The notes under the pieces: generated by a model | What the model saw: the letters and a program-made list of their open reading frames with translations, nothing else | Databases searched by the model: none | Told to the model about the DNA's origin: nothing | Position numbers and translations under genes: made by a program | In this document: one piece after another, positions 54,272 through 63,500 of the stretch | Position numbering within the stretch: the first letter of the stretch is position 1 | How the letters are laid out: each line of letters opens with the position of its first letter | Assembly (NCBI GenBank): GCA_020698575.1 | Contig: CM036251.1 | Coordinates: forward strand, 6,589,788-6,653,787 | Reading direction: 5' to 3' | Origin: Bostrychus sinensis | Lineage: Eukaryota > Chordata > Actinopteri > Gobiiformes > Eleotridae | Length of the DNA: 64,000 nucleotides

Positions 54272-54458
54272 TACACAAATTCTGAAACACTACAGGAACA
54301 AATGAGGTGCTGCTCCAGGTCGGAAGACAGCTGACTAGACACAAACATCAAACATCACGTGACACTTCTGAGGAGGACTGCAGAAAAATAAGCAGCTGAA
54401 ACATGTTAAGGTACAATACAAAAATATTGCTCTACCTCTAAGAACTCCACATACTAAT

Positions 54459-56289
54459 TTTAGCAGAAGACCAAATTAACTTTTTTGGCCAAAATGATGC
54501 TATTTAGAGGAAACCTATAGACACTGGTGACCACCTTGGAAAACAATTTTATACGACTTCAGCACCAGGACATTTTGGACAATGCTGTGCTTCCAACTTT
54601 TTGGGTTGAACTTGAGCCAGGCCTTCACATCCAACAATTACTGCTAGACTTCATGGGCACAAATATCCACAAAAACACTCCAAAACCTTGTTGAAAATGT
54701 TTCTGAATAAAGGTGTTAGAACTGCAAAAGTGTGTGTGTTTCTCTGTTAGTGTATCCTGGTATCTCGTCCCACTTTATCCAAACAGAAGAGCTTTACTCT
54801 TTTTATGGTTTGTGATGTCACCACTCTAACCCGCCATCGCGCCCATTGGTCAGAGCCGGGCACTTGGACTGCACAACACAGAAGTAAAAGACATTTTTTG
54901 CCATCATGCACCAGTGAGCTTTGTTACGGAGTGAAAGCTTCAAAAATGATGACAGAGGCGGATGTCTTGGTTCTGAACATTTTATTGCTCAAAAAATGGC
55001 AGGAAAACAGGAACAACTTTTCTTTTGGTAACAGTCAAACTCGCGGCAAGTATATTTCCTGTATGGTACCCTTCAAAGTAAAACACTTCCGGTTCATCAC
55101 AATAAAACAATATTCTTAATACATTCACAATGCATTTCACAGTACTCTTTTAGTCTTTTTACCGCTTATTATCACCTTATTCAACTGATAATTAATATTT
55201 CACCAAACATAAACAAGTAACAGTAAATAAGTCACAACAATCATGGCTATTGAAAACAATGGCAGTCATATCCAGTTCTATAATACATCCATGGTGTGGG
55301 TCCATGTCATCAGCTCCTGCTGTTTCAGTGCTGTCCCAGTCCTCACCTCCTCCTCTTCCAAGTTGGGACACCTCAGTTGGGCTAATGCAGTAATAGTTGC
55401 ACTTGTGTGTCCTCCGTGGCCCTGCCTCGCTCCAAATTACCTACCATTCAATACGAGTCTTTGATTTTACAATAGGCATACAGAGGTTTTTTAGCACAGC
55501 AGCAATAGAGTCAGCACCACTACACCTATTATGAATTTTTAAACTCAATTGACTTTCCATAAAATTTCTATAACTGCAAAAGCTTAATTTTAAGTTTTTC
55601 TGGCATGGAAATGTTTACAGTTTATTATTTTCTAACCGTTCTGTTACATCATGCTTCACTATCTTTATTACAGCCATTATCATCTCCATTTTATAATACG
55701 ACCACCCAGGTAACCAAAATGTGTCACTACCTAGAAACTTTAGGTCCTGTTTATTGTGCTGTTTGCTATAGTATATTCATTATTAAAAGAAACTGCAACC
55801 TGCTTATAGGCTACACCTAGTTACACATACATGCAAGACAAGTTTTAATGCAGAAATACAGTTTGGAGAGGATTTAGGAGGCAAGAAAATGTTTTAATGG
55901 CCGCACACTTCTACTCATTGCCTCTCTGTATGAGTCAAGGTCCACTTTTATTACTGTACATGCTGCAGTAGTTCAATTGCTGCTGGAGAAAAGAATAGCT
56001 TCAAGGAAGAATAAAATCAATTAAATCTAATAAAGCTATGGATAATTCATTTTTATTTTTAACAGTCAATATCAGTCCTATAGTATATACTTTGTACAGC
56101 AGGCTTTTTGATATATGTTTGTCTTTGTCAAGCTCTACCAACCAAAGGAACCATTTTATACATCATTTTAACTTTTTAAAAATGTTTGGTTTGGTTTATA
56201 ACATGGCCCACACAGTTGCCCAATGGGGTATATGTTCCTTTTCCTGCTTTCATGTTAAGAAACCATCAAAATGGTGACGGAATTGCTAT
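54459..56289. other. No gene seen
   Basis: 1.8 kb of mostly AT-rich DNA. The frame at 54805-55119 begins about MVCDVTTLTRHRAHW and shares no motif with a family that I know. No inverted ends. Nothing else is seen. Confidence 0.4.
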
Positions 56290-56829
56290 GGATTTTTTTT
56301 TTCATAAATCCAGAGTAGGAATTGCATACTGAAAGAAGCATTTTCCAAGTTATGAAGTTGTTTGTTGAACTGGAAATGTCAGAGTGTTGTCTTGTTATTT
56401 TAGCCCTTTACCAAAACATATCCAAGTTAGTTACAGTCTAAAGATGATCTGATACATTTCCATTGAGAGACTGCATGTTGTGGATTCACAGCAACTGCTT
56501 TCTACTGCAAATGTCACACCTGAAATCAAGTCCAGACCTTTTACCTGCTCAGTTTATGATGGATTAATGTGGGAAATAGCTCATGCAGCACAAGAAATAG
56601 CTTTTGAAGCAACTGTCCAATTACTTTTGAGCTCCTGAAAAAGAGGCAGCTCCACATTAAAGAGCTGTACCTCCTAAACCCTTCGTCCAATTTGGACGTG
56701 AATACTCTCAAATTACAGCTGAGAGTCTGCACTTTAAGAACATATTTATGATATAACTTTATTTTAAATATGTTTTTGTTAACAGCTAAATTAACAAAAC
56801 AGTGTCCAGATACTTATGGACCTGACTGT
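56290..56829 (-). mobile_element. Tc1-like element end (reverse)
   Basis: Read on the minus strand it begins CAGTCAGGTCCATAAGTATC then TGGACACTGTTTTGTTAATT, a Tc1-family start known to me from fish. Later words such as GACTCTCAGCTGTAATTTGA and GGAGCTCAAAAGTAATTGGA fit the same family. TA follows at 56829-56830. The other end (toward 56290) is not found. The minus-strand frame at 56541-56732 shows no intact transposase. Confidence 0.65.
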
Positions 56830-56835
56830 ATATGT

Positions 56836-57261
56836 CAGTGGTTCCCAAAGTGGGGTCCGGGGCCCCCTGGGGGTCCGGAAAGGTACTACAGGGGGGCCCC
56901 CAGAGGCTGTCTATATTTCCATTTGAATTTGAATTTATTATTATTTTTTATTATTATTTCAGACACATGGTTTTGGTTCATAAAAACAAACAAAACATAC
57001 AAAAATATAAAAAGTCAATGAAAATATTAAGTACCTAAAACATTAAGTACAAAAAAACATTTGAAATGAATTACAGTTACTTGTTTTAAAATATTACTTT
57101 AAAACAACTTTTAGTCTACAATCACTGTTTTTGTAATGTTTTTTATAAAAAAACATATGGAGAAAAACTTTTGAATAGAGCGAAGTTTTATCATTGGGGG
57201 TCCACGAGGGATTTTCGGAAATTCAAGGGGGCCACAACAGTCTTGACTTTGGGAATGGCTG
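56836..57261. mobile_element. hAT-Charlie-like element, copy B, perfect TSD
   Basis: The ends CAGTGGTTCCCAAAG and CTTTGGGAATGGCTG are the same as in 19687-20105. GTATATGT flanks both ends (56828-56835, 57262-57269). The target duplication overlaps the TA at the edge of the Tc1-like element, so the hAT element landed exactly at that edge. The body is nearly identical to copy A, with a few indels, for example near the AT-rich centre. Confidence 0.9.
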
Positions 57262-57269
57262 GTATATGT

Positions 57270-57899
57270 CAACAAAAGATGAAAATATAGGCCTGAAATG
57301 TTACACTTGCAACAAACATGCTTTGCAATATCATTCATTAGCTGATGATAAAAATAAATTGTGTTTGAGGATAACAAACACTCATCCTGTCATGCCAATC
57401 AAAAGAAAAAAAACAAAAAACAAAACACGAAGTGCACAGTGAAGGTTTAGTATTATACTGTATATATAATCAACATTCTTCATCAACATCTGTGTTAAAA
57501 AAGGTTCCCACACTTATTCATAAATGTGTAGCTGCTCATTTATTTTGTGGATCAGCCACTTGTACGAGGCTGTCTCTGATAAAGCTGTATACCGCTCTGA
57601 ATCGGTGGGATTGCTCTGAACTTTCCAGTATGATCCTTTTGGCCGTGGTAAGTGCCTAACCTTTAGCCAGAGAGCTTTTTATCCTCATTATTTTCCCAGG
57701 TTTTCAAAAGACATAGCACCTGTGTCAGTGAATGTGCCTCCCCTTTCAAATGGAGCCCTTCCAGATACACTTTGTGTGGCGCAAATCATTTGACTCTACA
57801 ACTTTAGATTGTTTTCAAAATAAAAATGGTAAAAAAAAAAGGATATTTGAAAGTGACAGCTTGATAAAATGGATTTGGGTTGTAAGGATTTGTTCATTT
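57270..57899. other. No gene seen
   Basis: AT-rich DNA; a block at 57520-57720 is more complex but matches nothing. Frames overlap on both strands and are not supported. Confidence 0.4.
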
Positions 57900-58276
57900 T
57901 GGGTGAAAGCATCAAAGAGGACGATGATTCAGAAGTGTAATCAAGTCGGAAGGTTTATTCAGTAAAAACACAGGTAAGGTTACAGTCGGCAGAATGAGCG
58001 CGCTCCTAGAGGGAGGAGTGTTCTAAGTTTTTATACTATGTTTGACGATGTCTGACGATCTCTGCATAGCATTATCTTCTTGGCTTCGAGTAACTTTTTT
58101 GTGCATAGGGCAGGGCCACAAAAAGTTCTCAGTTCCTGCAGAGTCTTCCCACCATCGACAGGAGCCCCCCCTGCAACCTTGGGTCTGATAACTTTGTAGC
58201 AAGATCATTATTTGTGCCATATTTGGAATGCACCTAAGAGTAGAGTGACCTTAGAGTGAAAGAAGAAAAACACCAC
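57900..58276 (-). mobile_element. Candidate reverse-strand LTR (weak)
   Basis: On the minus strand a TATA-like GTATAAAAACT (plus strand 58026-58036) lies about 70-80 bases upstream of an AATAAA (plus strand near 57956-57961), the spacing of an LTR with a short R region. The proposed ends (TGTGGTG... and ...CACCCA, minus strand) are only roughly inverted, and no target duplication is visible. It is a suggestion. Confidence 0.3.
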
Positions 58277-58807
58277 ATAAAATCAAAGTATTATTATTAC
58301 TAATGTTGAAGCGTTATTAACCTTAGCAGTAGTACATCAAAATATAAGTTTAATGGTAATACGCAAAGCTAAATATAGAAATATTCAATAGGGTATAATT
58401 TAAAAGAATGGTTAGATAAATTTGGAATATTTAAAACTGACAGACCTTTGGCAGGACATCTGAGGTTAAACATTAAGATAAATCAGCACATATTGCAAAC
58501 AGGCGTCAAGGTGAAATGCTTCATCCACCACCTCGCCTTTGTCCAAATTACAGAGAGGCACAGTTTGTCCCCTAAACTGTGGAAGCTGCCAACAGATCTG
58601 TACCTTCCATTAGCACCGTGTGGGAAAGGTGTCTGTAAATCGAAAATCTTTGTAGCCAGTCGAGGACAATGGACTGCACTTAAGCTTTTGTCCCAACAAG
58701 GTGAACCAGGGCACCAGGCAATCGGTGAAGTCCGCGTCCGATCCATCAGTCAGTGCACAGGGTACCGCCGGGGGGATTAGGCCTGGCCAAATTGCTTGTT
58801 GGAGCAG
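58277..58807. other. No gene seen
   Basis: Left flank of the retrotransposon. A frame pair around 58448-58888 (both strands) is not supported. The last five bases, AGCAG (58803-58807), would be the 5' target duplication, which needs the 3' end for confirmation. Confidence 0.45.
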
Positions 58808-58906
58808 TGTTACAGCCTTTGTGCTGTAGTGTGTTTTTTTTTGTTTTTCCTTGTCTCCACCCACCAGTCCTGCCAGCTCATCAGCCACACCTGGGTGAGA
58901 GCTGGG

Positions 58907-58913
58907 TATAAAA
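58907..58913 (+). promoter_or_regulatory. LTR TATA box
   Basis: TATAAAA, preceded by GAGAGCTGGG and followed by GGCCGG. It sits 100 bases into the LTR, a plausible polymerase II core promoter for the retrotransposon. The transcription start would be near 58935-58940. Confidence 0.75.
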
Positions 58914-59028
58914 GGCCGGAGCTGCCTTCATTCTGTGGCCAGTGGGTCCTTGGTGCTGCAGCCGCAACCATCGCCTTAGTTTCATTAGTTCTTTGTATAC
59001 TTTGTTGGTATTCTTTTTTTTTTCTGTA

Positions 59029-59034
59029 AATAAA
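59029..59034 (+). terminator. LTR polyadenylation signal AATAAA
   Basis: AATAAA after a T-rich stretch (59012-59024). In the 3' LTR this would direct polyadenylation of the genomic RNA. In the 5' LTR it should be skipped. A T-rich tract follows downstream near 59075-59085. Confidence 0.7.
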
Positions 59035-59150
59035 CCTTAGTGTTTTTGTTAATCCTACAACATCTCCATTCTCCTGTTTTTTTCTACCACCCGTAAATCT
59101 ATTTTTAGTTACTGTGCCAGCGCCCCTAGCCATCCCTGGCACGTAACATT

Positions 59151-59168
59151 TGGGGGCTCGTCCGGGAT
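59151..59168 (+). other. Primer-binding site, tRNA-Pro type
   Basis: TGGGGGCTCGTCCGGGAT, 18 bases, is complementary to the 3' end of tRNA-Pro, as in retroviruses of the tRNA-Pro type. Only TT separates it from the LTR end. This would prime minus-strand DNA synthesis. Confidence 0.9.
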
Positions 59169-59714
59169 ATGGTAGATGGATCAGGTATGTATGTGAGTGT
59201 GTGTGTGTGCTCCGGTTGATGTTGGTCACGGGTGTTTCTCTAGCTTGCACATTTGAATTGGCATTGCTTTCCCAGATTGGTTAGGGGGTGTCCCGCTTGG
59301 CTGTATACAGTCACTCCATCGGTCACCCGTTTTTTGTTTTAGTTTGTTGTTTTCGGGGTGAATCCTGGGCGGAGTGTATTCTCTGATGGGGGTAGGCGCA
59401 ACAGGGCTTCGGTCGCTGTGCTTCGCCTTTCAAGTGGCCCCGAGCCCGGCAAGCCCCAGAAGATACACAGGCTAAGATATTTGTTAGGTAGGGATCTGGG
59501 ATGGCATATGTTGTGTGCGTTTGATGCTAGTGTGTGTAACGCCCTGTCTACTGTTTGTTTCATTGTGAGTGGTGTGTGTGTGAGGTGCGCGCGCTGGTGC
59601 TTCCTTCGGGAGCGCGCAGTGGCTCAATTAGACACAGGTGTAGCCCCGGTCAGCTGACTGAGTTAATCAGCTGCGTGATCCGGATTTGCAGTGGCTTTCT
59701 TTGTCCGGTGAGTT
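59169..59714 (+). other. Untranslated leader
   Basis: About 550 bases between primer site and gag start. The part around 59340-59660 is GC-richer with a short frame (59358-59657) that has no recognised similarity. A packaging signal is expected here, but none can be identified from sequence alone. Confidence 0.55.
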
Positions 59715-60344
59715 ATGGCTACCTTTGATTTAAAAGCGTTTGTAGCTAATCCTACTCTAGCGGTGTTTAACACTTGTAGGAAATGCGACTTGTTTGAAAT
59801 TGCCAGACATTACAGTGTTACCGTCTCTACTACGTTGCGTAAGGGGGAGTTGAGGGAGGCTGTATTAGCGGGTTTGGTCGGAGCAGACGTTTTGCCCTTA
59901 CCTGAGTCTGGTGATCTCGTTTGTGTGGTGGCGGGAGATGCAGTGGCGTCCCCAGTGCGTAGCCCTTCGAGCGGGGCGGCTGAGCAGCCGCTGCCGGTAA
60001 CTCCTCAACAGGACCCCGCAGGTGGGGAGGAGGAAGGACCGCGTACTCTGCCCCCGTTTGAAGCATTTAGTATGGATTCTTCTCAGAGTTCTAAAAGGGA
60101 TGCTCGTTTAGAGGTCCGCTTAACCCGTTTGAAAATCCAGAAGGAGGAGAGGGAGCGAGAGTTCCGCCTCAAACGCGAACTTGAGCTGAAGAAACTCGAA
60201 ATAGAAACCGCCAACGCTAAAGAGGTGGAAATAAAAAGGTTGGAGGCGGAGACCGCATTTAAAATACGACAATTAGAACTGCAATCTCGGCCTATTGGCG
60301 CTGAAAACTTTGTGTCCGTTAATCCTCGCGATACTTTGATGTGA
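59715..60344 (+). pseudogene. gag: Gag, N-terminal part, ends at a frame change
   Basis: The frame starts with ATG at 59715 in a good context (GTTATGG). The first 75 residues, starting MATFDLKAFVANPTLAVFN, form a compact domain with a (K/R)GELREAVL helix, like the SAP-type start of some gypsy Gags. A low-complexity Pro/Gly/Glu part follows (residues 75-115). Residues 120-195 are almost purely charged and predict a long coiled coil (many R, K and E, such as KEEREREFRLKRELELKK). It ends with TGA at 60342-60344, because the reading frame changes within 60335-60345: the capsid-like coding continues in another frame right after. The coiled coil and a missing base suggest a frameshift, not a natural end. 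The frameshift is described but not repaired here. Confidence 0.85.
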
Positions 60345-60559
60345 CCAAGAACATCCAGTTAGTCCCCGTTTTCCGCGAGTCCGAAGTGGAGTCTTATTTT
60401 GGGGCTTTTGAGCGCATTGCTGCTGCACTGCATTGGCCTAGTGATGTGTGGGCAATTTTGTTGCAATGCAAATTGAGCGGTAAAGCTCTAGAAGCCTGCG
60501 CCTCTTTATCGGTTTCAGACAGTCTCAATTATGATAAGCTTAAAGGAGCTATTTTATGA
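60345..60559 (+). pseudogene. gag: Gag, capsid-like part, ends at TGA
   Basis: In the second frame, about 70 residues include VFRESEVESYF, AFERIAAALHWP and VWAILLQCKLSGKA, the helical capsid-like domain of gypsy Gag. This region of Gmr1-like elements is the known relative of the vertebrate SCAN dimerisation domain. The frame is stopped by TGA at 60557-60559; the same frame then continues with further Gag-like sequence, so the TGA is a lesion or an unusual read-through. No structure near it suggests a programmed read-through. Confidence 0.8.
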
Positions 60560-63500
60560 GCTTATGAGCTTGTACCGGAAGCCTATAGACAGCGTTTTAG
60601 AGGGCTTAAGAAGTCGTTGAATCAAAGTTACGTTGATTTTGCTCGAGAAAAAAGTCTATTGTTTGATAGATGGTGTTCTGCTAGTAAAGTTGATAACCTT
60701 GTTTCACTTCGTGAGTTGGTCTTATTGGAAGACTTCAAAAACAGTCTCCCAGAGCGCCTCATTGTCTATTTAAATGAGCAGAAAGTCTCAACGCTCCAGC
60801 AAGCTGCTGTTTCGGCCGATGAATTTGCCCTTACGCACAAGACTGCTTTTAAGCGTGAATCTACACCACAAATTGGTGAAAAAGCTTTTCAACTTGACTT
60901 GTCAAACAGCTCCAGGTTAGCGAAACCAAAACAATGCTTTTATTGCCATAAGACTGGCCATCTTATAGCCGAATGTGACGCTTTGAAACGCAAACAGCCT
61001 GTGGCCAAACCACCAAAAGGGGTGGGACTTGTTAAAACTGTCTCTGCTGGTCCTTCTGCTATTACCTGTAATCAACCAGTCATTTCTCCAGATGAGTGCT
61101 TTAAACCCTTTATTTTTGAGGCTTTCGTTTCAGTCCCGGGAGAAGCGAAGCGCTCAGTTGCAGTACTGCGGGATACAGGGGGTTCCCAGTCGTTTATCTT
61201 ATCTGGTGTGTTACCCCTTAGTTTTAAAACCGACTGTCACTCAAGCACTGTTGTGAAAGGTATTGGCATGAGTTTTGTACCAGCTCCCCTCCATTCTGTC
61301 TACATTGAGTCTAAGCTGGTTAGTGGTGTGTTTCCAGTTGCTGTCCGTGACCAGTTTCCTATAGATGGGGTAGATTTTATCATGGGAAATGACATTGCTG
61401 GTGGCAAAGTCTATCCTTCCCCTGAGGTTGTTGACCATCCCATTCCTGGCTCTGAGACGGATGAGTTAGCAAAAAACCATCCTGAGATGTTCTCTGTGAG
61501 TGTCTTGACCCGAGCCCAGTCTCGTAAGTTGGCTCAGGAGGCTGACGTTGATTTGTGTGACTCAGTGCTGGCCCCTGTTTTCTCTGAGGACAGTGTGCCC
61601 TCTTCTGGTGGTGTGGGGAAAGTCACCAAGGTCAAGGTTAATAGTGCAGAGCCAGAGTTGCTATCCCCAGTGTCACCTCCATTAACCTGTGAAGCTTTCA
61701 TTGAGGCCCAAAAGTCTGACTTGTCTTTAACAAAGTGTTTTGCTGCTTTAGAGAACCCTGTTAACAAACAATCATACTTAGTTGAGAACGGAGTTCTAAT
61801 GCGCAAGTGGGTCCCTAGGTCAGGTAGCCAGCCTGTTTTAGATGACTGGTGTACAGTTTTTCAAATTGTGGTTCCCCAGAGTTACAGGCGACACGTGCTA
61901 TCCATGGCCCATGAACACCTGTGGTCTGGTCATCTTGGTGTTACCAAAACTTACAACCGTGTCCTACAGCACTTCTTTTGGCCAGGTTTGAAAACTGACG
62001 TGGTTCACTTTTGCAAGACCTGTAAAACCTGCCAGGCTGTGGGAAAGCCAAACCAAGTGGTACCACCGGCACCACTTCGTCCTGTTCCTGCAGTGGGTGA
62101 GCCATTTGAACACGTTATTGTTGACTGTGTTGGCCCCCTGCCTAAGACAAAAACAGGAAATCAATTTTTGCTTACTGTCATGTGTGTTTCCACTCGGTTT
62201 CCTGAGGCAATTCCACTGCGCAAAATCACTGCTCCATCCATTACTAAAGCATTGACCAAGTTTTTTACCACCTTTGGCCTCCCTAAAGTTGTGCAAACTG
62301 ACCAGGGTACAAATTTCCTCTCAAAGACCTTCAGGCAGACCCTACAGTCTTTCGGTGTGTCTCATTCTGTGTCCAGTGCCTATCACCCTGAGTCCCAAGG
62401 TGCGTTAGAGCGCTGGCACCAAACATTAAAATCCATGTTAAGCAAATACTGCTTTGACACTGGGAGAGACTGGGATGAAGGGGTTCCATTTGTGCTTTTT
62501 GCTGTCAGGGATGCCACACAGGAGTCTACAGGTTTCAGCCCTGCCGAACTTGTGTTTGGACACAATGTACGTGGTCCACTTAAGGTACTTAAAGAACAGC
62601 TTTTGTCCATGACAACGCCTAAAACCAGTGTGTCAGATTTTGTTACCAAGTGCAGAGAACGGTTACAGCAGGCTACAGTTTTAGCTAAGGAAGCACTTTC
62701 TTTATCACAAGCCAGGATGAAAAAACGCTTTGACAAGAAAGCTGTAGACCGTCACTTTAAGCCTGGTGATAAGGTCTTAGTCTTGCTTCCAAGTGTTGGC
62801 TCTGCTCTTTCTGCCCGTTTCTCTGGCCCATATGATGTTGAAAGAAAAGTTTCAGACACAGATTACCTTATTCTGACACCTGAGCGAAGGAGAAAAAACA
62901 GACTTTGTCATGTCAATATGCTCAAGCCATTTCTTGAAAGGGATGAAGTGACAACTAAACAGTCTGTGCTAACTGTGCCTTGTGTGTTCCCAGTCTGTTC
63001 TGAGGTGGCAGTTGAGGAGGATTTTGTAGAGCCTTGTGCTGCCCAACAGTGTGGTCGGTTGTCAAACTCTGAGTTTATGTCCAGTATAGACACCAACCTG
63101 TCATATCTCAGTGACGAGCAGCGTAAAGACATTCTAGGTCTGCTCCACTCCTATCTCTCACTGTTTAGTGACACGCCATCTCGCACTAATGTCATAGAGC
63201 ATGACATTGATGTAGGCTCTGCACCTCCCATTAAACAGCATGCATACCGATGTCCCTTGGAGAAGCGTGAGGCCATGAAGAAAGAGGTTAAATATTTGCT
63301 AGAGAATGGGTTGGCTAAACCAAGCCATAGTCCTTGGAGTTCTCCTTGTCTTCTCGCTCCCAAGTCTGATGGCTCTCCACGTTTCTGTACAGATTTTAGA
63401 AAAGTTAATGCAGTCACTGTACCAGACTCTTTTCCTTTACCCCGTATGGAGGATTGTATCGACAGTATTGGTCCTTCAGTTCACATCACTAAATTGGACT

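Larger units (their letters stand above)
53188..54458. repeat. Inverted-arm structure, about 1.27 kb
   Basis: The left arm (53188-53289) and the right arm (54353-54458) are inverted copies of about 100 bases, with GACACTTCTGAG, CAGAAAAA(T/C)AAGC and GAAACATGTTAAGGTAC as shared words in the plus strand of the right arm. Between them lie a minisatellite and a Tc1-like element. The arms might be two ends of one element or two pieces of a dispersed repeat in opposite orientation. Similarity extends weakly inward (GTCGGA near 54320). No transposase or reverse transcriptase is seen. Confidence 0.6.
58808..59148 (+). repeat. 5' LTR, 341 bp
   Basis: It starts TGTTACAGCC and ends GGCACGTAACA, so TGTTAC and GTAACA form the terminal inverted repeat. 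A TATAAAA box lies at 58907-58913 and AATAAA at 59029-59034, leaving a short U3, R and U5 arrangement with the polyadenylation signal about 115 bases after the TATA box. The primer-binding site follows two bases after the end. The 3' LTR is outside the window, so age by LTR divergence cannot be read here. Confidence 0.88.

Noticed and set aside
60335..60345. Programmed frameshift between gag and pol
   Set aside because: The change lies inside the Gag coding region, not at the gag/pol border, and I see no slippery heptamer just upstream; a base loss is simpler. Other copies could still overturn this.
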